Origin: Zoogloea dura
GTDB lineage: Bacteria > Pseudomonadota > Gammaproteobacteria > Burkholderiales > Rhodocyclaceae
Assembly (NCBI RefSeq): GCF_012927165.1
Contig: NZ_JABBGA010000009.1
Span: 1-64,000, forward strand
Direction of reading: 5' to 3'
Length of the DNA stretch: 64,000 bases
This document shows positions 31,394 to 39,460 of the stretch, piece by piece. Position 1 is the stretch's first letter. Every line of letters starts with the position of its first letter. The notes under the pieces are model-generated. The model did not search any database. It was not told the DNA's origin and worked only from the letters and a program-made list of their open reading frames with translations. The position numbers were made by a program, and so were the translations under genes.

Positions 31394-32640
31394 CAGATAA
31401 CAGGCGGCACCCGCATATTGCGCAGGGAGATCACCCACTCGTAAACCTGGTACTGATATCGTTTCTCGGTGGACGACAAGGTGTAACTGAACTGGCGGGA
31501 CGCCGCGAGATCCTGAAACAGATCAATGCTCGACACCACTGCATCGGTATTCACCGGCTGGGACGATCTGAGAACAACGGCAATCCTGATTGCCTTGATA
31601 AAACCGATCTTCTGCTGGGTGGCCGCTTTCCCATCCATCAGTTCGCCGATGGTCCAGCCGCTCTCTCCGGGGGAAACCCATTCGTCCACCGCATTGTCGT
31701 TGATGGTTCCCCCCACGCCATTGTCGAGGCCATAACGAACCTTCATCAGAAAGATGTTCTCTGCGATGACCTGAGAGTCATTGCGGTTGAGCAAATCGTA
31801 CTGGACGAGTTCATTGTTGTCATTGACCCCGAACATCGAAAACCTGGGGTCCGCCCTGAGCCCCAGATGAAACGCAGCAGGGGCCTTTGCAAGAATGGAC
31901 GAGTCGACATTTCCATAAGTCGTGCTGTTCAAAGGCACGGCCACATCAGGCACCTGAGCAACCTTCAACGCAAGCGTTGCATCGGTAAGTAGGGTGAACG
32001 GGGCAAACGTAGAGGCGGCCTGGACGATCCGGCAATCCCCCGGATCCCCCCCCAAGTCCTGCGGCGCGGCCAGGAACAGATCGTAATCGACTGCGTTCGC
32101 ACTGCTCTTGAGCCCGATCCCCAGCGGCGGCGTTGGAGAGCCGACCAGCGAAGTCCCTGCCGGAGACGAAACGTTGAAGGGCTGGTTGGCAGATGCTGAA
32201 TTTGCCGCCATGGTAAGGATCACGTCGGAGCCCGAAGCTCCCCCGCTCTGAACAGCCAGAGGCATGACCCGAAGCGTGGAGGGAACACTGGCGAATGGCG
32301 CTGGATAAGGCCCGCTCCTCGGCAACACGACATTGCTCGCGTAGGTCACCATGAGCCTACACCCCCACACCCGGGTACTCCGAGCCAAACCCGCCCCGGA
32401 GCCCTGCAGCGCCAGATCGAGACGCTGCGCGGCTATAGACGCGGACTGCACTGCATCCCCCGTTCCGGTCAGATTACGCCGGTACATTTCGCTTGATGAA
32501 TAGGTATGCATGATCACCGTGGTAGCGATCAACCCAACCGCCACCCCGACCATCATTTCAACAATGCTAAGACCAGTCTGCCCGACCCGCGATGCAGGAC
32601 GCACATGCTTCCGGTCAATACAGCAAGGTGCTGGTGACAT
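31393..32640 (-). CDS. pilW: Minor pilin PilW-like protein
   Basis: A 415-residue protein with a type IV prepilin leader and cleavage motif (QTG / LSIVEMMVG) followed by the hydrophobic helix. Long, weakly conserved C-terminal domain as in PilW. The ATG at 32640 has GGAGG seven bases upstream and overlaps pilV by 26 bp. Function in the family is assembly of the pilus-priming complex with PilV, PilX, FimT/FimU and PilY1. Confidence 0.9.
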   Translation of the reverse strand: MSPAPCCIDRKHVRPASRVGQTGLSIVEMMVGVAVGLIATTVIMHTYSSSEMYRRNLTGTGDAVQSASIAAQRLDLALQGSGAGLARSTRVWGCRLMVTYASNVVLPRSGPYPAPFASVPSTLRVMPLAVQSGGASGSDVILTMAANSASANQPFNVSSPAGTSLVGSPTPPLGIGLKSSANAVDYDLFLAAPQDLGGDPGDCRIVQAASTFAPFTLLTDATLALKVAQVPDVAVPLNSTTYGNVDSSILAKAPAAFHLGLRADPRFSMFGVNDNNELVQYDLLNRNDSQVIAENIFLMKVRYGLDNGVGGTINDNAVDEWVSPGESGWTIGELMDGKAATQQKIGFIKAIRIAVVLRSSQPVNTDAVVSSIDLFQDLAASRQFSYTLSSTEKRYQYQVYEWVISLRNMRVPPVI

Positions 32641-33094
32641 ACTTGCCCTCCGCCTGTTCCTTTTGCTTTGCCTTTTCCGCTGTAGTGCTGGACTCCTTGA
32701 TTGACCCCGGCATGATCCAGGTCAGGGTAATAGTCACAGACATCGTGTCCAGCGCCGCCCCATTGGCAACCTCGACCTTCGCCGCTGCATTGGGCAGCTT
32801 GCTGGCCCCAACAACGCGGTCGTTGAACCACGCGTCCGTCGCCACGCCCTTGACACCCGTTGCGGAGTCATAGCCATACCGGGCCGCCACGTTCACCCGC
32901 TGATCCACCGACATCTTCGAGATCAACTCATCAACCAGAATCGCCGCTTCGGTGCGAAAACGGCTGTCGGTGGCAATCCGCGTGGAGGCCGCCTGGAAGC
33001 CGATCATCCCAAGCAACCCAAGGGAGAAGATCAGCAGGGCCACCAGCGCCTCCAGGAGCACGTAGCCGCGTAGGGTTCGCCTCGAATTCTTCAT
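32615..33094 (-). CDS. pilV: Minor pilin PilV-like protein
   Basis: A 159-residue prepilin-like protein. The N-terminal motif RGYVLLEALVALLIFSLGLLG matches type IV prepilins of the PilV class. The ATG at 33094 has AGGAG six bases upstream; a longer frame exists but overlaps the preceding gene. It lies between the FimT/GspH-like gene and pilW and overlaps pilW by 26 bp. Confidence 0.9.
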   Translation of the reverse strand: MKNSRRTLRGYVLLEALVALLIFSLGLLGMIGFQAASTRIATDSRFRTEAAILVDELISKMSVDQRVNVAARYGYDSATGVKGVATDAWFNDRVVGASKLPNAAAKVEVANGAALDTMSVTITLTWIMPGSIKESSTTAEKAKQKEQAEGKYVTSTLLY

Positions 33095-33102
33095 CGCATC
33101 TC

Positions 33103-33702
33103 CTACGCAGCCGGACACTCGGATGCGGTCAGGATGGGCTGGCAAGCCCGGGGGTCGCCGCTCGTCCTGGAGGGATCACACATTTTCACTGCGGCCCCCG
33201 GCGTCACGAAGACACAGTAAGCCACCTCCGCGCCGGAGCGGGTGACCCGAAAAATCTGCTTTCCCCCCACAGCAGAGCCCGTCAGATCCAGCACCCGACC
33301 CGATCCGTTGAAACGGACACCGGCAGGCCCCTGGAACGTGACACCGCTGGACAACTCCTTGGTTGCATGGCCATTCACGTAGCGATTTGCCGCAGCGGCA
33401 TCCACCACCCGGATCGCCCAGTTGATGCCATTCTGCTTGGCGACCAGGCTGGCCACGCCCGACACGCTGGGCGTGCCATCGGTGAGGATGAAGTCCACCT
33501 CGGTATTGCGCCGGATCGCTTCGCCGATCGCCTGGCGCAGGCCGTTCTGGATCAGCTCCGACGCCGAGCTCACGGTCATCCGCTGGATCCACTGAGCCAT
33601 CTGCGGCATCCCGATGCCTATCAGGATCGCCAGGATGACGACAGTCACCATCAGCTCCAGCATGGTGAAGCCGCGCTGGAGCGAACGCCTGGAGGTCAGC
33701 AC
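33103..33702 (-). CDS. fimT: FimT/GspH-type minor pseudopilin
   Basis: About 199 residues with a prepilin motif (RGFTMLELMVTVVILAILIGIGMP) and a GspH/FimT-like C-terminal domain containing SGVTFQGPAGVRFNGSGR. The GTG at 33702 follows a GGGGG ribosome-binding site and overlaps the pilE stop; a TTG at 33729 is also in frame. Role in the family is minor pilin of the type IV pilus, some members binding DNA. Confidence 0.85.
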   Translation of the reverse strand: MLTSRRSLQRGFTMLELMVTVVILAILIGIGMPQMAQWIQRMTVSSASELIQNGLRQAIGEAIRRNTEVDFILTDGTPSVSGVASLVAKQNGINWAIRVVDAAAANRYVNGHATKELSSGVTFQGPAGVRFNGSGRVLDLTGSAVGGKQIFRVTRSGAEVAYCVFVTPGAAVKMCDPSRTSGDPRACQPILTASECPAA

Positions 33703-34118
33703 GACGCCCCCTTGCTCATCAGCCAGCAACTGCCGCTGGTGCTGGGTGTGGCCGACTTCTTCTCGCCGCTCTCGTTGATCGAATACCAGAATCCGCTCAT
33801 GCCGCTGGCCGACTTGCCGCTGATCTTCAGGGTGAAAGTGGTCGCCGTACAGGCAGGGTCATGGGCAATGGTGAAGGGCAGATCGGTGAACATGCCCGAC
33901 AGATCAGGGCAGCTGCCATCATCCAGCTTGTAGGAGCGCTTGGAATTGAAGACCTGTTCCATGCGCACCTTGGCCTCGGACAGGCCTTCCACGCCCTGGG
34001 CGATCTTGCCGCGGATGATGTGATCGGTGTAGGCCGGCACGGCGATTGACGCGAGAATGCCGACGATCACCACCACAATCATCAACTCGATCAGACTGAA
34101 ACCCTGGTTTTTTTGCAT
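33696..34118 (-). CDS. pilE: PilE-like type IV pilin
   Basis: A 140-residue pilin with a very short leader (MQKNQG) and the classic cleavage motif G/FSLIELMIVVVIVGILASIAVPAY. C-terminal cysteines (CPDLSG, CTATTF, CWLMSKGASC) could form the D-region loop. GGAGGAATGAAAG precedes the ATG, a strong ribosome-binding site. First gene of the minor-pilin operon. It could be the major pilin or the minor PilE; the operon context favours the minor form. Confidence 0.9.
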   Translation of the reverse strand: MQKNQGFSLIELMIVVVIVGILASIAVPAYTDHIIRGKIAQGVEGLSEAKVRMEQVFNSKRSYKLDDGSCPDLSGMFTDLPFTIAHDPACTATTFTLKISGKSASGMSGFWYSINESGEKKSATPSTSGSCWLMSKGASC

Positions 34119-34271
34119 CTTTCATTCCTCCACTGTCAATATTCGGATGAAGTCCGGTCAAAGACCAGACAGTTGCGACAAGCGGGAAGCGCCTCCGGAC
34201 AGACGGCTGCCGGCACTCACGACCAGCTGCACTATGCTTGACCATGGCTACCGCCAAGCCCGCCATCGCCC

Positions 34272-34913
34272 ATGCCACCGCCCTCCCGACTACCGATTGC
34301 CTGCACGCTCTCGATACTGCTCCACATGCTGGTTCTGCTTGCCTGGCCCCTGGGGCCGGCAAGCCCGGGCGAGGCACGGGCCGTCCAGCGCCTGCAGGCC
34401 ACCCTCAGCAGCCCGCGCGCCAGAGCCGGAGCGCCTGATGCGGCCGTGGCCAGCACCCTCCCCCCCCGCCCCGCGACGCCCTCTCTGGAAATACCGCCTC
34501 GCCAGGACGCGCCCACCGAAGCTCCCTCCGGCACGCAGCCAGACCCAGCCCCCGCGCCGGCACCGGCCTACTTCCCCTTCTCTGCCCTGAGCCGCCCCCC
34601 GGAACTGCTCACAGAGATCGGCCCTGACGACTGGCCACCGACACCGGGTGCACCGGCCGGGCAGCTTGCCATAGAAGTTGACATTGGCACGGATGGCCGT
34701 GTCATGAGGGTCAATCCGCTCTGCGAACCACAACTTTGCGAAGCGGGCGGGATCTACGGCGGCTTTATCATGGGATGGATATTCCGCCCCGCAGAAATCC
34801 ACGACAAGGCTGTACCCAGCCGCATCCGTGTCGAAGTCGAGATCGGCGACACAAATGCCTCCGGCCTGCAGGCCGTGCCGGTCCCGCAGACTCAGGCGGC
34901 ACCGCGCCAGTAG
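34272..34913 (+). CDS. TonB-like C-terminal domain protein
   Basis: A 213-residue protein with an N-terminal hydrophobic anchor (CTLSILLHMLVLLAWPLG), a Pro/Ala-rich linker, and a C-terminal domain with the pattern PPELLTEIGPDDWPP ... GQLAIEVDIGTDGRVMRV, typical of TonB-family energy transducers. No ExbB/ExbD or receptor genes are adjacent. The start is the first ATG that gives the anchor; no good Shine-Dalgarno is seen. Its end overlaps the convergent LysR gene by 22 bp. Substrate system unknown. Confidence 0.75.
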   Translation: MPPPSRLPIACTLSILLHMLVLLAWPLGPASPGEARAVQRLQATLSSPRARAGAPDAAVASTLPPRPATPSLEIPPRQDAPTEAPSGTQPDPAPAPAPAYFPFSALSRPPELLTEIGPDDWPPTPGAPAGQLAIEVDIGTDGRVMRVNPLCEPQLCEAGGIYGGFIMGWIFRPAEIHDKAVPSRIRVEVEIGDTNASGLQAVPVPQTQAAPRQ

Positions 34914-35800
34914 TCCGGCCGGCCAAAGACACTGCGCAGATGGTCTATCAGCAGGCGCACCCGCAGGGGCAGCCGGCGGTTCTGCGGAAACACCGCGTAG
35001 ATCCCGGTGGCGGGCGCGGCGAAAAGGTCGAGCACCGACACCAGCGCTCCGCTCGCCAGATCCCGCTCCACCTCCCACATCGAACGCCAGGCCAGGCCGA
35101 TGCCGCCCAGCGCCCACTCGTGCAGCACAGTGCCATCGTTGCACTCGAAGCGGCCCGACACCTTGATCGTACGCGTTCGCCCCGGCGCCTCCAGATCGGA
35201 AAAGACCCAGCCCCGCTGCGGGTCGAGCGACAGACAATCGTGCCGCGCCAGATCATCCGGAGTCAGCGGAACGCCATTGCGCGCCAGATAATCCGGGCTT
35301 GCCACCACCACGCGCCGGTTATCGGCAAGGCGTACTGACACCAGGCTGGAGTCGCTCAGCTCGCCGATCCGGATCGAGCAATCGACGCCTTCGTTGACCA
35401 GGTCCACCAGGCGGTCGCTGAGATCCAGACTGCAGGTCACCTCCGCATGGGCCGACAGGAAGTCCCGCACCAGCGGCGCCACGTGGCGCCGCCCGAAGCC
35501 GGCTGGCGCCGACACCTTGATGTGGCCGCTGGCCTTCACCCCGCCCAGGCTCACCGACGCTTCCGCATTGGCCAGATCGTTGAGGATGCGCTGGCAGTCC
35601 TCCAGAAAGGCACTGCCCTCGAAAGTGAGGCTCAGCTTGCGGGTGGTGCGCAACAGCAGCTTGACCCCCAACCGCTCTTCAAGCGCGTCGATGCGTCGCC
35701 CCATCATGGCCGGCGTCACGCCGTCGGCCCTGGCGGCGGCCGACAGGCTGCCCCGGGTGGCGACGCTGACGAAGGCTTCGATTTCCTTGAAGCTGCTCAT
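34892..35800 (-). CDS. LysR-family transcriptional regulator
   Basis: A 302-residue regulator. The N-terminal winged helix (FVSVATRGSLSAAARADGVTPAMMGRRIDALEERLG) is typical of LysR proteins, and an effector-binding domain follows. Divergent from the haloacid dehalogenase gene with a 188-bp gap that contains a T-N11-A palindrome, so it probably controls that operon in response to a small organic acid. The effector is not identifiable from sequence. Confidence 0.93.
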   Translation of the reverse strand: MSSFKEIEAFVSVATRGSLSAAARADGVTPAMMGRRIDALEERLGVKLLLRTTRKLSLTFEGSAFLEDCQRILNDLANAEASVSLGGVKASGHIKVSAPAGFGRRHVAPLVRDFLSAHAEVTCSLDLSDRLVDLVNEGVDCSIRIGELSDSSLVSVRLADNRRVVVASPDYLARNGVPLTPDDLARHDCLSLDPQRGWVFSDLEAPGRTRTIKVSGRFECNDGTVLHEWALGGIGLAWRSMWEVERDLASGALVSVLDLFAAPATGIYAVFPQNRRLPLRVRLLIDHLRSVFGRPDYWRGAA

Positions 35801-35849
35801 TTAATACTCTTGGTAAAAAATCATTTGATTTTATTACATCTTCTTTTTT

Positions 35850-35864
35850 ATTCAGTCATTGAAT
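35850..35864. promoter_or_regulatory. Candidate LysR-type binding site (T-N11-A)
   Basis: ATTCA and TGAAT are separated by five bases in the AT-rich divergent region between the LysR gene and the dehalogenase. The sequence fits the family consensus T-N11-A. A second small inverted repeat AATCATTTGATT is at 35819-35830. Confidence 0.55.
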
Positions 35865-35904
35865 ACACTGCAGCCCATCAAAGGTGGAGGAGACAGGATC
35901 CCGA

Positions 35905-35942
35905 GGGGCGCCACCGGACCACGAGTCCGGCAGAAGCGCCCC
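35905..35942 (+). promoter_or_regulatory. Structured 5' leader hairpin upstream of the dehalogenase operon
   Basis: The RNA would fold with an outer 7-bp stem (35905-35911 with 35936-35942), an asymmetric internal loop (CA / CAGAA), an inner 6-bp stem (35914-35919 with 35925-35930) and a CACGA terminal loop. It sits 47 bp before the start codon. No known riboswitch class was recognised. Confidence 0.5.
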
Positions 35943-35988
35943 CGAGGAGCCACCCCAACCCCAACAGCTGAGCAAAGGTAGCAAGAGC

Positions 35989-36684
35989 ATGGCCCATCCG
36001 CCCCGAATCCAGGCAGTCGCGTTCGACGCCTTCGGCACGCTCTTCGACGTCTATTCCGTCGGTCTGCTGGCCGAGCAGCTCTACCCCGGCAAGGGTGCGG
36101 CGCTGGCCGAGCTGTGGCGCAACAAGCAGATCGAGTACAGCTTCATCCGCAGCCTATCCGGCCGCTACAAGCCCTTCTGGGAGATCACCCAGGACGGCCT
36201 GCGCTTCGCGGCAGCCCGGCTGGGCCTCGAACTGGATGCCCATCGCTGCACCCAGTTGATGAACCAGTATGCCTGCCTGTCACCCTTTCCCGAAAACCTG
36301 GGCGCCCTGCGCAGCCTGAAGGCCGCTGGCGTGCCCACCGCCATTCTTTCCAATGGCACGCCCGACATGCTTGCGGTCGCCGTCAAGAGCGCCGGGATGG
36401 GCGGGCTCTTCGATCACGTACTGTCGGTGGATGCCGTGCATCAGTACAAGACCGCCCCTGCTGCCTACGGCCTCGGCCCGGCGGCCTTCGGCTGCCCGGC
36501 CGAGCGCATCCTCTTCGTCACCTCCAATTGCTGGGACGCAGCGGGTGCCAGCTGGTACGGGTACACCACGTTCTGGATCAACCGGGCCGGCCAGCCAAGG
36601 GAAGAGCTCGACTTCACCCCCAGTGCCACCGGCCAGACCATGGACGAGGTGGTGGACTTCATCACCCGGAGCCGCCACAAATGA
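35989..36684 (+). CDS. L-2-haloacid dehalogenase (HAD superfamily, type II)
   Basis: A 231-residue HAD hydrolase that replaces the halogen of short 2-haloalkanoates with hydroxyl; chloroacetate would give glycolate. Compared with L-DEX of Pseudomonas YL, the key residues recur with an offset of three: Asp13 nucleophile (FDAFGT), Thr17, Arg44, Ser121, Lys154, Tyr160, Asn180 and Asp183. Ser175 of L-DEX is Thr178 here. The ATG at 35989 follows a purine-rich AAAGG; an earlier in-frame ATG would run through the leader hairpin. Its stop overlaps the next gene as ATGA. Confidence 0.88.
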   Translation: MAHPPRIQAVAFDAFGTLFDVYSVGLLAEQLYPGKGAALAELWRNKQIEYSFIRSLSGRYKPFWEITQDGLRFAAARLGLELDAHRCTQLMNQYACLSPFPENLGALRSLKAAGVPTAILSNGTPDMLAVAVKSAGMGGLFDHVLSVDAVHQYKTAPAAYGLGPAAFGCPAERILFVTSNCWDAAGASWYGYTTFWINRAGQPREELDFTPSATGQTMDEVVDFITRSRHK

Positions 36685-37466
36685 GCCCCGCCGAGATCCT
36701 GCTGGTGGGCGGCGGCGCCTTCCTGGCCGGCGCCATGAACGCCATGGCCGGCGGCGGCACCTTCTTCTCCTTTCCCGCCCTGCTCGCGGCCGGCGTGCCG
36801 CCGGTGGTGGCCAACGCCAGCAACTGCGTGGCCCTGTGGCCGGCCAGCCTGTCCAGCGCCTGGGCCTACCGCAAGGAGGTGATGCGCCACCCGCGCTGGA
36901 CGCTGCTGCTGGTGATCGCCGCCTTCATCGGCGGCATCACCGGCGGACTGCTCCTGCTGGCCACCTCCAACGCCGCCTTCGCCAAATTGATTCCCTGGCT
37001 GCTGCTGATCGCCACCGTGCTGTTCGCCTTCTCCAGCCAGGTCTCGCGCCTGGTGCGCAGCGTCAAGTCCCGCATCGGCCTCGGCGACCAGGCCCGGGGC
37101 ACGCCCGGCGGTGTCGGCGGCCTGCTCTTCCAGCTCGCCGTGGCCATCTACGGCGGCTTCTTCGGCGCCGGCCTGGGCATCCTGACTCTCGCCGCGCTGG
37201 CCATCCAGGGTGTAGAGGACATCCAGGAGCTCAACGGCCTCAAGAACCTCACCTCCGCTGTCAACTACACTTTTGCGGCAGGCACCTTCATCATCGCGGG
37301 CGCCGTCAGCTGGCCCCACACGGTCCTGATGACCGCCACCGCGATGGCCGGTGCCCTGGCCGGCGCCGCCCTGGCCCGCCGCCTGCCGGCCCTGTGGCTG
37401 CGCCGCCTGGTGGTGGCCGTGGGCAGCACCCTGACCACCGTATACTTCGCCAAGACCTATTTTTAA
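36681..37466 (+). CDS. TSUP (TauE/SafE) family membrane permease
   Basis: A 261-residue membrane protein with about eight hydrophobic segments and the family motif GGGAFLAGAMNAMAGGGTFFSFPAL at the N-terminus, repeated in the second half around GGFFGAGLGILTLAAL. TSUP proteins move small organosulfur or carboxylate anions such as sulfite or sulfoacetate. Start ATG overlaps the dehalogenase stop, so it is translationally coupled and may move the haloacid or its product; that is inference. Confidence 0.88.
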   Translation: MSPAEILLVGGGAFLAGAMNAMAGGGTFFSFPALLAAGVPPVVANASNCVALWPASLSSAWAYRKEVMRHPRWTLLLVIAAFIGGITGGLLLLATSNAAFAKLIPWLLLIATVLFAFSSQVSRLVRSVKSRIGLGDQARGTPGGVGGLLFQLAVAIYGGFFGAGLGILTLAALAIQGVEDIQELNGLKNLTSAVNYTFAAGTFIIAGAVSWPHTVLMTATAMAGALAGAALARRLPALWLRRLVVAVGSTLTTVYFAKTYF

Positions 37467-37487
37467 CCTTCATCACAAGGAGTCACC

Positions 37488-39086
37488 ATGAGCCTCACCC
37501 TCCCCGCCGGCATGCAGATCAACGCCCCGCTTCAACCGGGCTACGAAACCATCCTCACTCCGGAAGCCCTCGAGCTGGTCGCCAAGCTGCATCGCGCCTT
37601 CGAGCCCCGTCGTCAGGAACTGCTCAAGGCCCGCGTCGAGCGCCAGGCTCGCATCGATGCCGGCGAGAAGCTCGACTTCCTGCCGGAGACCAAGGCCATC
37701 CGCGAAGGTGACTGGAAGATCGCGCCGCTGCCCAAGGCCCTTGAGCGCCGCCGCACCGAGATCACCGGCCCGGTCGAGGCCAAGATGATCATCAACGCCT
37801 TCAACTCCGGCGCTGACTCCTACATGACCGACTTCGAGGACTCCAACAGCCCGAAGTGGGACAACCAGATCCAGGGCCAGGTCAACATCTACAAGGCGAT
37901 CCGCCGCGAGCTGTCCTTCAAGAACGAGAACGGCAAGGAATACAAGCTCAACGACAAGATCGCCACCCTGCAGATCCGCCCCCGCGGCTGGCACCTGGAC
38001 GAGAAGCACGTCACCGTTGATGGCCAGCGCGTCTCCGGCGGCATCTTCGACTTCGCCCTGGTCTTCTTCCACAACGCCAAGGAGCAGATCGCCCGCGGCG
38101 CCGGCCCGTTCTACTACCTGCCGAAGATGGAAAGCCACCTCGAGGCCCGCCTGTGGAACGACATCTTCGTGATGGCCCAGGATCACATCGGCCTGCCCCA
38201 GGGCACCATCAAGGCCACCGTGCTGGTCGAGACCATCCTCGCCACCTTCGAGATGGAAGAGATCCTCTACGAACTGCGCAACCACTCCGCCGGCCTCAAC
38301 GCCGGGCGCTGGGACTACATCTTCTCCTGCATCAAGAAGTTCAAGAAGAATCAGGACTTCTGCCTGGCCCAGCGCAGCGCCATCACCATGGAAGTGCCCT
38401 TCATGCGCGGCTACGCCCTGGCCCTGGTGCAGGCCTGCCACAAGCGCGGCGCCCCGGCGATGGGCGGCATGTCGGCCCTGATCCCGATCAAGAACGATCC
38501 GGAAGCCAACGAGAAGGCCCTGGCCGGCATCCGCCACGACAAGACCCGCGACGCCAACGACGGCTTCGACGGCGGCTGGGTGGCTCACCCGGGCCTCGTC
38601 TCGATCGCCGCCGAAGAGTTCCAGAAGGTGCTCGGCGACAAGCCCAACCAGTGGGAGAAGCAGGTGGACGGCAAGTTCGGCCCGGAGCAGTGGCTCGACT
38701 TCCGCCCCACCACCCCGATCACCGAAGCCGGCCTGCGCAACAACATCAACGTCGGCATCCACTACCTGGGCTCCTGGCTGGCCGGCAACGGCTGCGTGCC
38801 CATCCACAACCTGATGGAAGATGCGGCCACCGCCGAGATCTCCCGCTCCCAGGTGTGGCAGTGGGTGGTGTCGCCCAAGGGCATCCTCGACGACGGCCGC
38901 AAGGTCACCGTTGAAATGGTGCGTCCGATGATCGCCGAGGAGCTGGCCAAGGTGAAGGCCACCGTCACCGCCCAGGGTGAGGACACCGCCACCTACGACC
39001 AGGCCGCCGAGATCTTCGACCGCATGTCCCTGACCCCGGAATACCCGGAATTCCTGACCCTGCCGCTGTACGAGGCGATGGAGTAA
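37488..39086 (+). CDS. aceB: Malate synthase A
   Basis: A 532-residue glyoxylate-cycle enzyme that condenses glyoxylate with acetyl-CoA to malate. Visible family motifs include TDFEDSNSPKWDN, RPRGWHLDEKH, and KMESHLEARLWNDIF. The A-type length (about 530) fits. GGAGTC precedes the ATG. It lies 21 bp after the TSUP gene and two genes after the haloacid dehalogenase, whose product glycolate can be oxidised to glyoxylate, its substrate. Confidence 0.96.
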   Translation: MSLTLPAGMQINAPLQPGYETILTPEALELVAKLHRAFEPRRQELLKARVERQARIDAGEKLDFLPETKAIREGDWKIAPLPKALERRRTEITGPVEAKMIINAFNSGADSYMTDFEDSNSPKWDNQIQGQVNIYKAIRRELSFKNENGKEYKLNDKIATLQIRPRGWHLDEKHVTVDGQRVSGGIFDFALVFFHNAKEQIARGAGPFYYLPKMESHLEARLWNDIFVMAQDHIGLPQGTIKATVLVETILATFEMEEILYELRNHSAGLNAGRWDYIFSCIKKFKKNQDFCLAQRSAITMEVPFMRGYALALVQACHKRGAPAMGGMSALIPIKNDPEANEKALAGIRHDKTRDANDGFDGGWVAHPGLVSIAAEEFQKVLGDKPNQWEKQVDGKFGPEQWLDFRPTTPITEAGLRNNINVGIHYLGSWLAGNGCVPIHNLMEDAATAEISRSQVWQWVVSPKGILDDGRKVTVEMVRPMIAEELAKVKATVTAQGEDTATYDQAAEIFDRMSLTPEYPEFLTLPLYEAME

Positions 39087-39096
39087 TAGCCCCCGC

Positions 39097-39150
39097 CCCG
39101 CTCCGGCGGGGCATTCGGAAAGCATGCAGGGGCGGCTTCAGCCGCCCCTG
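39097..39150. terminator. Two hairpins after aceB
   Basis: A GCCCCGC/GCGGGGC hairpin (39097-39114) and a 10-bp stem with TTCA loop (39127-39136 with 39141-39150) lie after the aceB stop. Neither has a strong T run, so termination strength is uncertain. Confidence 0.5.
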
Positions 39151-39192
39151 CGTCAATCTGCATCAATGCGCAGGCGGCGAATCACGCCTGCC

Positions 39193-39460
39193 GGCCCGCC
39201 AGTCCTTCTCGACGGCGCGCCAGAAGCAATCGACGGCCCGCCATTCCTTCTCGACGACGCGCCAGAAGCAATCGACGGCCCGCCATTCCTTCTCGACGGC
39301 GTGCCAGAAGCAATCGACGGCCCGCCATTCCTTCTCGACGACGCGCCAGAAGCAATCGACGGCCTGCCATTGCTTCTCGACGGCGTGCCGGAAGCAATCG
39401 ACGGCCTGCCATTCCTTCTCGACGGCGTGCCGGAAGCAATCGACGGCCTGCCATTGCTTC
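39193..39460. repeat. 42-bp minisatellite, about 6.4 copies
   Basis: The core GAAGCAATCGACGGC recurs at 39223, 39265, 39307, 39349, 39391 and 39433, exactly every 42 bp, preceded by one partial copy. Adjacent copies alternate at a few positions, which suggests growth in 84-bp steps. Because 42 is a multiple of three, all frames stay open; the plus strand reads 14-residue units around PEAIDGPPFLLD and the minus strand Arg-rich units. No ribosome-binding site supports translation. The array ends at the yggU stop codon. Confidence 0.9.

Noticed and set aside
34119-34271. Integration site (att) duplicating the tRNA-Leu 3' end at the far side of the pilin operon
   Set aside because: No copy of the tRNA 3' end was seen in this gap, so there is no evidence for an integrase-type island.
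35905-35942. mini-ykkC (guanidine-II) riboswitch
   Set aside because: Only one hairpin with an ACGA in its loop is present; the class needs two tandem ACGR hairpins.
39193-39460. CRISPR-like array
   Set aside because: The units are contiguous near-identical 42-mers with no unique spacers and no cas genes nearby, so this is a minisatellite.
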